A stretch of 64,000 nt of DNA from Nocardia sp. BMG111209 (GTDB taxonomy: Bacteria; Actinomycetota; Actinomycetes; Mycobacteriales; Mycobacteriaceae): NCBI RefSeq assembly GCF_000381925.1, contig NZ_KB907309.1:620001-684000 (forward strand). The letters run 5' to 3'. Within the stretch, counting starts at the first letter, position 1. Each line of letters begins with the position of its first letter. Below the pieces are notes generated by a model. The model was not told where the DNA came from. It worked only from the letters and a program-made list of their open reading frames with translations, and did not search any database. Positions 1-8,824 of this stretch are shown here, one piece after another. The translations under genes and the position numbers were made by a program.

Positions 1-335
1 AGAGCGCGCGGGAGCGGATGCACACGCTGCTCACCCAGGTCACCCGGGCCATGCAGCGCGACCCGCTGCTCACCGAGGCCATGACGCGCGCATTCATGTT
101 CGCCGACGCCTCCGCCGCGGCGGAGGTCGATCGGGTCGGGCGGGTGATGGACCGCTTCTTCGCCCGCGCCATGAACGACGGCGAGCCCACGGATCGCGAC
201 CTCGCGATCGCCCGCGTCATCAGCGATGTGTGGCTGTCGAACCTGGTGGCGTGGCTCACCCGGCGGGCCTCTGCGACCGATGTCACCGAACGCCTGGAAC
301 TCACCGTCGACCTGCTGCTCGGCGACAAATCCTGA
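1..335 (+). CDS. kstR: TetR-family regulator KstR, C-terminal part (5' truncated by window)
   Basis: About 110 residues of the ligand-binding half of a TetR regulator; the reading frame is open to base 3, so the N-terminal HTH lies outside the window. The segments LLTEAMTRAFMFADASAA and VISDVWLSNLVAWLTRRAS closely match my memory of mycobacterial KstR, the repressor of cholesterol and lipid catabolism released by 3-oxo-cholestenoyl-CoA type ligands. A KstR-consensus operator at the other end of this window (62949) fits a KstR-containing genome. The assignment rests on the C-terminus only, so a paralogue is possible. Confidence 0.8.
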   Translation, partial: SARERMHTLLTQVTRAMQRDPLLTEAMTRAFMFADASAAAEVDRVGRVMDRFFARAMNDGEPTDRDLAIARVISDVWLSNLVAWLTRRASATDVTERLELTVDLLLGDKS

Positions 336-339
336 GAAC

Positions 340-356
340 CGGCAAAAAGTTTGCCG
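340..356. other. Inverted repeat just after kstR
   Basis: CGGCAAA-AAG-TTTGCCG has perfect 7-bp arms with a 3-nt centre, starting 5 nt after the kstR stop. It could be a small terminator stem or an operator; no T-run follows. The rest of 357-528 shows no gene. Confidence 0.35.
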
Positions 357-528
357 ATGCTCTGGCGTGGCAAGCCAGCTAACGTACGACAAGAGGCCGC
401 ACAATCGGGGTGACGCGCAGCGGGGCAAAAGTTAACGTCACGTATCACTGCGCGAACACGCGAGCAAACCCTACCCAGTAGAGTTTCTCGCGCCCTGAAA
501 AATCTCCTCCGATCACGAGGTTGGATGC

Positions 529-3099
529 GTGAGCGCACAGGATCTGCCACAGGAACTTCGGCGTGCGTTGGCTGCTGTAGCCCGCATGCCACGGTTACTG
601 GTCGCGTCGGACTACGACGGAACGATCGCACCGATCGTGTCCGATCCGACGAAGGCCTATCCACATCGAGAATCGGTCAGCGCCCTGCGTGCGCTCGCCG
701 GTCTGACCGGTACCACCGCAGCCGTCATCTCCGGCAGAGCCTTACGCGATCTGGCGGCGCTCTCGCGCTTACCGGTCGAGGTACAGCTGATCGGCAGCCA
801 CGGCTCGGAGTTCGATGTCGGCTTCGTGCACGCCATCGACAACGACGCGAAACAGCTGCTGCGTGAGGTGCAGACGGCGCTGTCCCGCATCGCCGAGAGC
901 AATCCCGGCGCGGCCGTGGAGGTCAAACCCGCCAGCGTCGCCCTGCACGTGCGCAATGCCGCGGCCGAGGTCGGGCGGCGTGCCCTCCAGCAGGCTCTCC
1001 AGGGCCCGGCCAGCTGGGTGGGCGTCCAGGTGACGGAGGGCAAGGCCGTCATCGAACTCGCGGTCGTGCAGACCGACAAGGGCGCCGCGCTGGACATCAT
1101 CCGGCATCAGGAGGGCGCCTCGGCGGCGGTCTTCTTCGGCGACGACGTCACCGACGAGAAGGCCTTCTCCCGGCTGTCCGGTCCCGATGTGGGCATCAAG
1201 GTCGGCGACGGCGCGAGCCTGGCCAAATACCGGGTGACCAGCACCGAGGAGGTGGCCAGGGCCCTGGCGTTCCTGCTCGAGGAGCGCCGCACCTGGCTGG
1301 CCGGCTCCTCCGCGCCCCGGATCGAGCGGCTGACCATGCTGGCCGCGCCACGCTCCAAGGCCTTGGTCACCCCCGACGGCACGGTGACCTGGTTGTGCCA
1401 TCCCGAGCCGGATTCCGCGGCCGTGTTCGCACACCTACTCGGCGGCCCGGAGGCCGGGCACTTCACCGTGGCCCCGGAACGGCCGGGCCTGCCGCTGTCG
1501 CAGCGCTACGTCGACGGCACCATGACCGTCGAAACCCGCTGGGCCAGCCTGCAAGTCATCGACTATCTGCCGCACGACGTGCCGGCCGAGCGCACCGACC
1601 TCACCCGGGTCATCGCCGGCGACGCCAAGGCGGTGGTGACCTTCGCGCCGCGGCCGGAATTCGGCCAGGTGCCGGTCATGCTGGAGCGCGAACCGGCCGG
1701 GCTGCGGGTGCACGGCACCAACGACCCGATCGTGCTGCGCTCCCCCGGCGTGCAGTGGGAGATCCTCGAGGAGGGCATCCACCAGACCGCGCGCGCGATC
1801 GTGGATCCGTCCCGCGGGCCCGTGGTGCTCGAAATGCGCTGCGGTACCTCCGATCTGGCGCCGACCATGGTCGCCGAGGCGGAGCGCCGCCGACTCGCCG
1901 AGCGCTACTGGCGTGAATGGGCCGATCGGCTGGAGCTGCCGCCGCTGAAGCCGGACCTGATGAAGCGGTCCGCGCTGACGCTGCGCGGCCTGGTGCACGC
2001 GCCCTCGGGCTCGATCATGGCCGCGGCCACCACCTCGCTGCCCGAGGACATCGGCGGCGTGCGCAACTGGGACTACCGCTACTGCTGGCTGCGCGACGCC
2101 GCGCTCACCGCGCACGCGCTGGTGACCCTCGGTTCGCTGTCCGAGGCCGAGGAGTACCTGGACTGGGTGCACCGCGTGCTGGAGACGCTGGCCGGTCCGG
2201 AGCGGCTGCACCCGCTGTACACGCTGTACGGCGAGACGCTGCCGCCCGAGGCCGTACTGGACCAGCTGCCCGGCTACGCCGGATCGCGGCCGGTCCGCGT
2301 CGGCAACGCCGCCAACATGCAGGTCCAGCTCGACGTGTTCGGCCCGATCGTCGACCTGATCGCGGCGCTGGCCGAGGCCCGGGAGAAGCACGGCGCCACC
2401 GAACCCGATTCGGCGCTGTCCGACCGGGACTGGGAGTTGGTGCGCGCCATGGTGTCCGCGGTACAGCGGCGCTGGAGCGAACCCGATCACGGCATCTGGG
2501 AGATCCGCGGCGCCCCGCGTCATCACGTGTACTCCAAGGTCATGGGCTGGCTGACCGTGGACCGCGCCCTGAAGCTGGCGGACAAGTTCGGCCGGTCCGC
2601 CGACCCGGCCTGGGCGCCGCTGCGCGATGTCATCTCCGAGGAGGTGAAGGCGAAGGGCTGGAACGATCAGGTGCAGTCCTACACCGCCGCCTACGACGGA
2701 CCCGACCTCGACGCGGCCACCCTGCACATCGGGCTGAGCGGGCTGATCGACCCGTCCGACCCGCGGTTCGCCGCCACGGTGGTCGCCACCGAGGCGGAGC
2801 TGCGCAGCGGGTCGACCGTGTACCGGTACCACCACGACGACGGGCTGCCCGGCGGCGAGGGCGGTTTCCACCTGTGCGCGGCCTGGCTGGTGGAGGCCTA
2901 CCTGCTGATCGGCAAACGATCGGACGCGGAGGCGCTGTTCGCCCAGCTCGTGGACGTGGCGGGCCCCACCGGCCTGCTCAGCGAGGAGTACGACCCGATC
3001 GCCGAGCGATCACTGGGCAACCATCCCCAGGCGTACAGCCACCTCGGTTTGCTGCGCTGCGCGCAGTTGCTGAGCCAGCCGGTACCGGCCCTGGCCTGA
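529..3099 (+). CDS. Bifunctional trehalose-6-phosphate phosphatase / GH15 glycoside hydrolase (trehalase-like)
   Basis: 856 residues, GTG start. Residues about 20-255 are a HAD-type OtsB domain: the DxDxT motif DYDGT (28-32), ISGRA near 67 and GDD (205-207). Residues about 265-856 are a GH15 (alpha/alpha)6 domain resembling mycobacterial GH15 trehalases, with RYCWLRDA (517-524) and GEGGFH, whose Glu777 is a likely catalytic acid/base. OtsB releases trehalose and phosphate from trehalose-6-phosphate; a GH15 trehalase would split trehalose to glucose. Mycobacterial GH15 trehalase is reported to need phosphate, which makes the fusion suggestive. The hydrolase substrate is inferred; glucoamylase activity is not excluded. 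It stands alone between kstR and a metal transporter. Confidence 0.85.
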   Translation: MSAQDLPQELRRALAAVARMPRLLVASDYDGTIAPIVSDPTKAYPHRESVSALRALAGLTGTTAAVISGRALRDLAALSRLPVEVQLIGSHGSEFDVGFVHAIDNDAKQLLREVQTALSRIAESNPGAAVEVKPASVALHVRNAAAEVGRRALQQALQGPASWVGVQVTEGKAVIELAVVQTDKGAALDIIRHQEGASAAVFFGDDVTDEKAFSRLSGPDVGIKVGDGASLAKYRVTSTEEVARALAFLLEERRTWLAGSSAPRIERLTMLAAPRSKALVTPDGTVTWLCHPEPDSAAVFAHLLGGPEAGHFTVAPERPGLPLSQRYVDGTMTVETRWASLQVIDYLPHDVPAERTDLTRVIAGDAKAVVTFAPRPEFGQVPVMLEREPAGLRVHGTNDPIVLRSPGVQWEILEEGIHQTARAIVDPSRGPVVLEMRCGTSDLAPTMVAEAERRRLAERYWREWADRLELPPLKPDLMKRSALTLRGLVHAPSGSIMAAATTSLPEDIGGVRNWDYRYCWLRDAALTAHALVTLGSLSEAEEYLDWVHRVLETLAGPERLHPLYTLYGETLPPEAVLDQLPGYAGSRPVRVGNAANMQVQLDVFGPIVDLIAALAEAREKHGATEPDSALSDRDWELVRAMVSAVQRRWSEPDHGIWEIRGAPRHHVYSKVMGWLTVDRALKLADKFGRSADPAWAPLRDVISEEVKAKGWNDQVQSYTAAYDGPDLDAATLHIGLSGLIDPSDPRFAATVVATEAELRSGSTVYRYHHDDGLPGGEGGFHLCAAWLVEAYLLIGKRSDAEALFAQLVDVAGPTGLLSEEYDPIAERSLGNHPQAYSHLGLLRCAQLLSQPVPALA

Positions 3100-3113
3100 T
3101 CGGTTCCCGCACT

Positions 3114-3152
3114 CGGGCCCGCGCCCGGCGTTCGCCGCCGGCCGCGGGCCCG
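3114..3152 (+). terminator. Stem-loop terminator after the phosphatase/GH15 gene
   Basis: A 10-bp arm (3114-3123 with 3143-3152), one C-C mismatch, six more pairs and a TTCGC loop, 14 nt past the stop, followed by CGTCGTTT. This strong GC-rich hairpin is typical of actinomycete terminators. Confidence 0.65.
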
Positions 3153-3246
3153 CGTCGTTTCCACGGCGCCACCTGCTGAGTCGTAACACACAACCTGAAT
3201 GGGACAGTCCGTACCGCCGGACCTGGACACGTGCGCTACATTCAAA

Positions 3247-3261
3247 TGGAAATCGTTTCCG
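3247..3261. promoter_or_regulatory. Zur-like operator before the metal ABC transporter
   Basis: TGGAAATCGTTTCCG contains GGAAA-TCG-TTTCC, a perfect 5+3+5 palindrome resembling the actinobacterial Zur consensus TGaAAATCrTTTTCa. It ends 28 nt before the GTG of the substrate-binding protein, where a bound repressor would cover the promoter. The match is by eye and Zur itself is not in the window. Confidence 0.6.
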
Positions 3262-3289
3262 TTTTCTGTAATGCCAGGAGTACCGCCGC

Positions 3290-4183
3290 GTGACCAGCAG
3301 ATTCGTCCGCAGACTCGCCGTCGTCGCCCTCGGGACGGCTACCCTCGCGGCGACCCTCACCGCATGCGGCGGTTCGAGCTCCGGCACCGGCGGGCTCACC
3401 GTCGTCGCCTCCACCGACGTGTGGGGCAGCATCGCCGGGGCGATCGCGGGGCCCGACGTGCGCGTCGTCTCGCTCATCGACGATCCGAGCCAGGACCCGC
3501 ACGAATACCAGACCACCCCGCAGGACGCCGCCCGGATCCGGGATGCGGCGCTGGTCGTGGTGAACGGCGGTCATTACGACGAGTTCGCCGAGAAGGCCGC
3601 CGCCGGACGCAGCAAACCCACCGTCGACGCCTTCGATCTGCGCGCGGACCGCGCGAAGCAGGACGACAACGAGCACATCTGGTACGACCTGCCGACCGTC
3701 GACGCGGTCGCCGCCCGGATCGCCGCCGAACTCGGCAAGATCGATCCGGAACACGCCCGGGCGTACACCGATCGAGCCGCCGCCTTCCACGATTCGCTCC
3801 AGGGCATCGCGGCCGTGACCGCGCAGATCGCCGCCGCGCATCCCAAGGCCCCGGTGCTGCAGACCGAGCCGATCGGCCATTACCTGCTGCTGGCCGCCGA
3901 CGCCGACGATCGCACCCCGCACGCCTTCGCCGAGGCCGTCGAGCAGGGCACCGATCCGGCGCCCGCCGATCTGGCCGCCGTCCGGGAACTGCTGCGCGGC
4001 AAACAGGTTCGCGCCCTGCTCTACAACGTCCAGACCGAGGACAAGACCACGAAGGAGGTCGCCGCCACCGCGAAGAGCGCGGGCATTCCGGTGATCGAGG
4101 TCGCCGAAACGCTGCCGCAGGGGCTGGACTACCTGCAATGGCAGACCCGCAACGCCCAGGCCCTGGCCACCGCGCTCGGCTGA
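3290..4183 (+). CDS. Metal (zinc/manganese) ABC transporter substrate-binding lipoprotein
   Basis: 297 residues, cluster A-I (ZnuA/AztC/TroA) solute-binding protein. A lipoprotein signal ends in LTAC with acylated Cys26. Likely metal ligands are in DPHEYQ, GGHYDEF and EHIWYD; no long His-rich loop is present. AGGAG at 3276-3280 supports the GTG at 3290. It binds metal outside the membrane and delivers it to the permease encoded downstream. The Zur-like box just upstream favours zinc, but manganese cannot be excluded from sequence. First gene of a three-gene importer operon. Confidence 0.9.
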   Translation: MTSRFVRRLAVVALGTATLAATLTACGGSSSGTGGLTVVASTDVWGSIAGAIAGPDVRVVSLIDDPSQDPHEYQTTPQDAARIRDAALVVVNGGHYDEFAEKAAAGRSKPTVDAFDLRADRAKQDDNEHIWYDLPTVDAVAARIAAELGKIDPEHARAYTDRAAAFHDSLQGIAAVTAQIAAAHPKAPVLQTEPIGHYLLLAADADDRTPHAFAEAVEQGTDPAPADLAAVRELLRGKQVRALLYNVQTEDKTTKEVAATAKSAGIPVIEVAETLPQGLDYLQWQTRNAQALATALG

Positions 4184-4212
4184 CCGCCGAGCAGAACCGA
4201 TCGGATCGAGCG

Positions 4213-5373
4213 ATGCCCCAGACCACCCGCACCGACAGCCGCACACACGTATCGCCCCTCGACGACGACGCGCCGGAACTGCCCGGCGACCGCCCGGCCG
4301 ACGACGGCGGGATCGGTACGGGCGGTACCCCGTCCGGCGCATCCGTTCCGGCGGCCGCCGATCCGGCCGCGGCCGAGCTCGGACCGGATGCTCCCGGAAC
4401 AACTTCGTTGCCGTCCGGCACGGTCTCGAACCTCTCGGTCGAATGTCCGCTGGGTTGCGAGCATCCGGTGGCGGACCCGGCCGCGCGTATTCCGTCGGTC
4501 CAGCGGAAGTTCGTCCCGGACAGCGACTCCGGCGATTCGGTCGCCGAGGCGGCGGGCATTGCGGCGGCGGAACCTGCCGCGGCGCCGGCGATCCGGCTAC
4601 GCGGGGCGCGGCTGGCGTACGGCGAGCGGACGGTGTGGCAGGGGCTCGATCTCGATGTCGCGGCCGGGGAGTTCATCGCGGTGCTGGGGCCCAACGGTTC
4701 CGGCAAGACGTCGTTGCTGCGCATGTTGCTGGGGCAGGTCGCGCCGAGTGCGGGTGCGGTCGAGATCGCGGGAGTGCCCGCGCGACTGGGCAATTCGCAT
4801 ATCGGCTATGTGCCGCAACAGAAGTCGTTCGAGTCCGGGGTGCAGCTGCGCGGGGTGGATCTGGTCGGGCTCGGGGTGGACGGGCACCGGTGGGGGTTCG
4901 GGCTGCGCGATCGCAAGCGGCGGCGGCGCCTGGTCGCGGCGGCCGTCGCGCAGGTCGGGGCCGCGCACTACGCGGACTCGCCGCTGGATGCCATGTCCGG
5001 CGGCGAACAGCAGCGGCTGCGGGTGGCCCAGGCGCTGGTCGGCGATCCGCGGGTGCTGTTGTGCGACGAACCGCTGCTGAGCCTCGATCTGGCCAATCAG
5101 CGGCTGGTCGCGCAGCTCATCGATCACCGGCGCCGGTCCCACGGCACGGCGGTGCTGTTCGTCACCCATGAGATCAATCCGATTCTGCCGCTGGTGGATC
5201 GGGTGCTGTATCTGGTGGACGGCCGGTTCCGGATCGGCGCCCCCGACGAGGTGATGACCTCGGAGGTGCTCTCGGAGCTCTACGGCACCGAGGTGGACGT
5301 GCTGCGGGTGCGCGACCGGCTGGTCGTCGTCGGCACCGGCGATGCCACCGACGCGCTCGGGGGGCATCCGTGA
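4213..5373 (+). CDS. Metal ABC transporter ATP-binding protein with long N-terminal extension
   Basis: 386 residues from the ATG at 4213. The ABC domain starts near residue 126 with Walker A GPNGSGKTS (159-167), signature SGGEQQR and Walker B VLLCDEP, as in ZnuC/AztA ATPases that drive metal uptake. The first 125 residues are Ala/Pro/Asp-rich and probably disordered, unusual for this family, and contain ECPLGCEH (77-84), a possible small metal-binding motif. No good ribosome site was found for a shorter start, although GTG at codon 86 is possible. The gene overlaps the permease start by 4 bp. Confidence 0.88.
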   Translation: MPQTTRTDSRTHVSPLDDDAPELPGDRPADDGGIGTGGTPSGASVPAAADPAAAELGPDAPGTTSLPSGTVSNLSVECPLGCEHPVADPAARIPSVQRKFVPDSDSGDSVAEAAGIAAAEPAAAPAIRLRGARLAYGERTVWQGLDLDVAAGEFIAVLGPNGSGKTSLLRMLLGQVAPSAGAVEIAGVPARLGNSHIGYVPQQKSFESGVQLRGVDLVGLGVDGHRWGFGLRDRKRRRRLVAAAVAQVGAAHYADSPLDAMSGGEQQRLRVAQALVGDPRVLLCDEPLLSLDLANQRLVAQLIDHRRRSHGTAVLFVTHEINPILPLVDRVLYLVDGRFRIGAPDEVMTSEVLSELYGTEVDVLRVRDRLVVVGTGDATDALGGHP

Positions 5374-6248
5374 GCGCCAAACTGGCCGAGGTCGTCACCG
5401 AGATGTTCGACTTCCGCACCACCGCCGACCTGCTGTCCTACGACTTCGTCCAGCAGGCGGTGCTGGCGGCGGCGCTGCTGGGGTTGCTGGCGGGGATGAT
5501 CGGCCCGCTGATCGTCAGCCGGCAGATGTCGTTCGCGGTGCACGGCACCAGCGAACTGTCGCTGACCGGTGCGGCCGCGGCGCTGCTGGCCGGGGTCGGC
5601 GTGGGGGTGGGGGCCATCGCCGGCTCGGTGGTGGCCGCGGTGTTGTTCGGCCTGCTGGGCACCCGGGTGCGCGAACGGGATTCGGTGATCGCGGTCGTGC
5701 TCTCGTTCGGGCTCGGTCTGTCGGTGCTGTTCCTGTGGCTCGGTCCGAGCCGGGCCGGTTCGAAGTTCTCGCTGCTGACCGGTCAGGTGGTGAGCGTCGG
5801 CAACGGCGGCCTCGGGCTGCTGGCCGCGTGCACCGCAGGCGTGCTGCTGGTGCTGGCCGTCGTCTATCGACCGTTGCTGTTCGCCAGCACCGATCCGGAG
5901 GTGGCGATCGCGCGCGGGGTTCCGGTGCGGGCGCTGTCGGTGGTGTTCGCGGTGCTGCTCGGCGTCACCGCGGCGTTCGGGGTGCAGATCGTCGGCGCGC
6001 TGCTGGTCCTCTCGCTGCTGATCACTCCGGCGGCGGCCGCCGCCCGGATCACCGCGAGTCCGGCCCGCGCCACCCTGCTGGCCGTCGTGTTCGCGGAGAT
6101 CTCCGCGGTCGGCGGCATCCTGCTCTCGCTGGCCCCCGGCGTCCCGGTATCCACATTCATCACGGCGATCTCGTTCGCGATCTACCTGATCTGCCGGGTA
6201 TTCGGCGGCCGCACCCGAAATCGCCGCCGCACCCTCGTTCCCGCCTGA
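5370..6248 (+). CDS. Metal ABC transporter permease
   Basis: 292 residues with about eight hydrophobic segments, ABC-3 (ZnuB/MntB) permease family. The GTG start overlaps the ATPase stop (GTGA), so the two are translationally coupled. With the binding protein and ATPase it forms a complete high-affinity importer at the plasma membrane. It is the last gene of the operon and faces mutY tail to tail. Confidence 0.9.
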   Translation: MSAKLAEVVTEMFDFRTTADLLSYDFVQQAVLAAALLGLLAGMIGPLIVSRQMSFAVHGTSELSLTGAAAALLAGVGVGVGAIAGSVVAAVLFGLLGTRVRERDSVIAVVLSFGLGLSVLFLWLGPSRAGSKFSLLTGQVVSVGNGGLGLLAACTAGVLLVLAVVYRPLLFASTDPEVAIARGVPVRALSVVFAVLLGVTAAFGVQIVGALLVLSLLITPAAAAARITASPARATLLAVVFAEISAVGGILLSLAPGVPVSTFITAISFAIYLICRVFGGRTRNRRRTLVPA

Positions 6249-6313
6249 GGTGATTCCCGCACCCTCTCGCAATCGGGCCGCGCGGTGATCCGTACCGGTC
6301 GGGTGGCCCGGAC

Positions 6314-7210
6314 CTACCCCTCCCCGGCCAGGGCGAACAGTCCGTCGGGGGTCTGCTCGATCAGGCCGTCGACCAGCAGCGAGTCCAGGGCGCGGGCACG
6401 CTGGCCGGGATCGTGGATCCAGGCGAGGTCGAGGGCGACGCGCTCGACCGGGCCGGAGGCCGCGCGCAGCACATCCAGCAGGCGGCCGCGGGCCTGCCGG
6501 TCGGTGCCCTCGTATTTCTGGACGCGGCGGACCACGTCGGAGACCGGGCGACCGGCGGTGACCCAGGCGCAGCTCGGCAGCGGGCAGCCGGCACAGGACG
6601 GGGTGCGGGCGGTGCAGACGGTCGCGCCGAGTTCCATCAGGGCCGCCGAGAAGGTGGCCGCGCGGTCGATCCGGACCGGCAGCAGTGCCTCGGTCTCGGC
6701 CAGGTCCCGGCTGGACGGGTTGCCCGCCTCGGCCCGGCCGTGCACCGCGCGGGCGACCACCCGGCGAACGTTGGTGTCCACCACCGGAACTCGCTGCCCG
6801 TAGGCGAAACAGGCCACGGCCCGCGCGGTGTAGGCGCCGATCCCGGGCAGGCCCAGCAGCACGTCCACATCGTCGGGCACCTCGTCGCCGTGTTCGGTGG
6901 CGAGCACCCGTGCGCATTCGTGCAGGCGCAGCGCGCGGCGCGGATATCCCAGCTTTCCCCAGGCGCGCAGCACCTCGCCGGGCGCGGCGGCGGCCATCGC
7001 CGACGGCACCGGCCAGCGCGCCACCCATTCGCGCCAGATCGGTTCCACCCGCACCACCGGGGTCTGCTGCAACATGATCTCGCTCATCAGGATCTGCCAC
7101 GCCGTGACGCCGGGCCGGCGCCACGGCAGGTCACGCGCGGTCTCCCGATACCACTCGATCAAGACGTCCGAATCCAACGCGGGCCCACCATCCTGTGTCG
7201 TGCGGAACAC
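6314..7210 (-). CDS. mutY: A/G-specific adenine glycosylase MutY
   Basis: 298 residues, removing adenine mispaired with 8-oxoguanine. Seen: the HhH-GPD core LPGIGAYTAR (121-130), catalytic Asp145 in VVDTNVRR, Glu44 in MSEIMLQQTP, and four cysteines (199, 206, 209, 214) for the 4Fe-4S cluster, the last spacing being C-X4-C. The C-terminal extension is shorter than in E. coli, as usual in actinobacteria. It is divergent from canB, the arrangement in M. tuberculosis (mutY next to canB). The GTG start at 7210 has no strong ribosome site and could be slightly off. Confidence 0.93.
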   Translation of the reverse strand: MFRTTQDGGPALDSDVLIEWYRETARDLPWRRPGVTAWQILMSEIMLQQTPVVRVEPIWREWVARWPVPSAMAAAAPGEVLRAWGKLGYPRRALRLHECARVLATEHGDEVPDDVDVLLGLPGIGAYTARAVACFAYGQRVPVVDTNVRRVVARAVHGRAEAGNPSSRDLAETEALLPVRIDRAATFSAALMELGATVCTARTPSCAGCPLPSCAWVTAGRPVSDVVRRVQKYEGTDRQARGRLLDVLRAASGPVERVALDLAWIHDPGQRARALDSLLVDGLIEQTPDGLFALAGEG

Positions 7211-7387
7211 TCGGGCCGCGTGATCCCGGCCCGGCTACCGCGCCGATTCTCCCGCATGCACCGCGGCCGACCGGCGGCGGTGCCGGGCCGAGCGCACCCC
7301 GCATCCGGGCGTGGCGTGAGCCGCTGGTTGCCGGACCGTAACTCCGGTGACTGGCCGGTAGGCCGCGACATATGGAAAATGGGACGC

Positions 7388-8011
7388 ATGCCTCATTCGA
7401 ACCCGATCAGTGCCTGGAAGGCCCTCCGCGAGGGCAACGAAAGGTTCGTGAACGGCACCCTGCAGCATCCCAGCCAAGGGGCGGCCGACCGAGCCAAGTT
7501 GGTCAGCGGACAGCAGCCCTCCGCGATCCTGTTCGGGTGCGGTGACTCCCGAGTAGCGGCCGAAATCATCTTCGACCAGGGACTCGGCGATATGTTCGTG
7601 GTCCGCACCGCCGGTCACGTGCTCGATTCCTCGGTCCTCGGCTCCATCGAGTACGGCGTGGAGGTGCTGCAGGTGCCGCTGATCGTGGTGCTCGGCCACG
7701 ACAGCTGCGGCGCGGTACGGGCCACCATCGACGCGCTCGACGGCGGCGACGTGCCGGGTGGCTTCATCCGCAGCCTGGTGGAGCGCGTCACCCCCTCGAT
7801 CCTGATCGGCCGCCGCGAGGGCCTGTCCGAGGTCGACGAGCTGGAGGCGCGGCACGTGGTGGAGACCAGCCGCCTGCTGATGCAGCGGTCGATGACCATC
7901 TCGCAGCGAGTCGCCACCGGTGAATGCGCCATCGCGTGCGTCACCTACAAGCTGACCGACGGCCGGGTGCAGCTGCACCGGGTGGTCGGGAACATCGGCG
8001 AAACGGTCTGA
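7388..8011 (+). CDS. canB: Beta-class carbonic anhydrase
   Basis: 207 residues, interconverting CO2 and bicarbonate. Zinc and catalytic residues Cys51, Asp53, Arg55, His104 and Cys107 appear in CGDSRVA and HDSCGAV. Length and the start MPHSNPISAWKALREGNERF match M. tuberculosis CanB (Rv3588c) as I recall it, so the ATG at 7388 is preferred over an in-frame ATG at 7379 or the much longer upstream open frame. Cytosolic, no signal peptide. Confidence 0.94.
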   Translation: MPHSNPISAWKALREGNERFVNGTLQHPSQGAADRAKLVSGQQPSAILFGCGDSRVAAEIIFDQGLGDMFVVRTAGHVLDSSVLGSIEYGVEVLQVPLIVVLGHDSCGAVRATIDALDGGDVPGGFIRSLVERVTPSILIGRREGLSEVDELEARHVVETSRLLMQRSMTISQRVATGECAIACVTYKLTDGRVQLHRVVGNIGETV

Positions 8012-8013
8012 TC

Positions 8014-8029
8014 CCGCCCGGCCGGGCGG
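8014..8029. terminator. GC palindrome after canB
   Basis: CCGCCCGGCCGGGCGG is a perfect 16-bp palindrome 2 nt after the canB stop, able to form a 6-bp stem with a 4-nt loop. A related GCCCGGCCGCC stretch follows. Possible terminator; no T-run. Confidence 0.4.
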
Positions 8030-8134
8030 CCGCCACACCGCCCGGCCGCCGACGCGCTGGTCGGCGCCACCGTACGGACCGACACGCCGGATACGTGAAC
8101 CGGGCACGCTCGATGCTGCCCTTACCTTTGTTGC

Positions 8135-8821
8135 GTGCTGGAACCGAATGGACCGCTGCCGCCGGAGATCTACTGGCGTCGCCGCCTGCTCGCCATCGCC
8201 GCGCTGGTACTGGCCCTCGCGCTGGCGATCTGGCTGGCGTTCACGGTGGTGCGCGGCGGCACCACCGCCAAGAAGGCGCCCCGGGCCGCGGCCTCCGGTA
8301 CGGCGACGACGGCCAAGACCGCCGCCACCACGACCGCCGCGGCCACCGAAGCGCCTTCCGGCACACCCGATCCCAGTGTGTCGAAGGCGGCCGCGGCCAC
8401 CGCCAACGCGCTCGCCAGCGGTTCGCCGGCCTCCTGCGCCGACCAGTCGCTGGCGGTGAAGCTCAGCGTCGGCAGGCCCACCTACAAGCCGGGTGAGCAG
8501 CCGGTGTTCGGCATCGTGATCACCAACATCTCGACGGCCTCCTGCCAGCGCGATGTCGGATCCGGACTGCAACAGGTCTCGGTGCAGTCGCTGGACGGCC
8601 AGCGCCGGCTGTGGTCCAACACCGACTGCGATACCGGTGGCCCGGCCGACGTGCGGGCCCTGTCCGCCGGTCAGCAGGCCGCCTTCACCCTGACCTGGTC
8701 CGGCACGACCTCGCAGCCCAACTGCGCCGGGCAGCGCGTGCCGGTGCCGCCGGGCGCCTACGCCGTGGTGGCGCAGTTCGGTTCGATCCGCAGCAGCCCG
8801 GAAACCTTCAACATCGCCTGA
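8135..8821 (+). CDS. Conserved membrane-anchored protein, Rv3587c-like
   Basis: 228 residues, GTG start. A short cytoplasmic N-terminus with EIYWRRRLLA is followed by one membrane segment (about 15-38), an Ala/Thr-rich linker (45-90) and an extracytoplasmic domain with Cys residues that could form disulfides. Position and N-terminus match Rv3587c next to canB. Function unknown. It ends 3 bp before the radA stop, so no disA fits between them. Confidence 0.8.
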   Translation: MLEPNGPLPPEIYWRRRLLAIAALVLALALAIWLAFTVVRGGTTAKKAPRAAASGTATTAKTAATTTAAATEAPSGTPDPSVSKAAAATANALASGSPASCADQSLAVKLSVGRPTYKPGEQPVFGIVITNISTASCQRDVGSGLQQVSVQSLDGQRRLWSNTDCDTGGPADVRALSAGQQAAFTLTWSGTTSQPNCAGQRVPVPPGAYAVVAQFGSIRSSPETFNIA

Positions 8822-8824
8822 GGC

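Noticed and set aside
3199..4212. A long open frame that fuses 338 codons upstream of the metal ABC ATPase
   Set aside because: It runs through the substrate-binding lipoprotein in another frame, is Arg-rich low-complexity translation, and a better ATG lies at 4213 after that gene.
7380..7420. TTCGAACCCG resembling a tRNA T-loop
   Set aside because: It lies inside the canB coding sequence and no acceptor or anticodon arms surround it.
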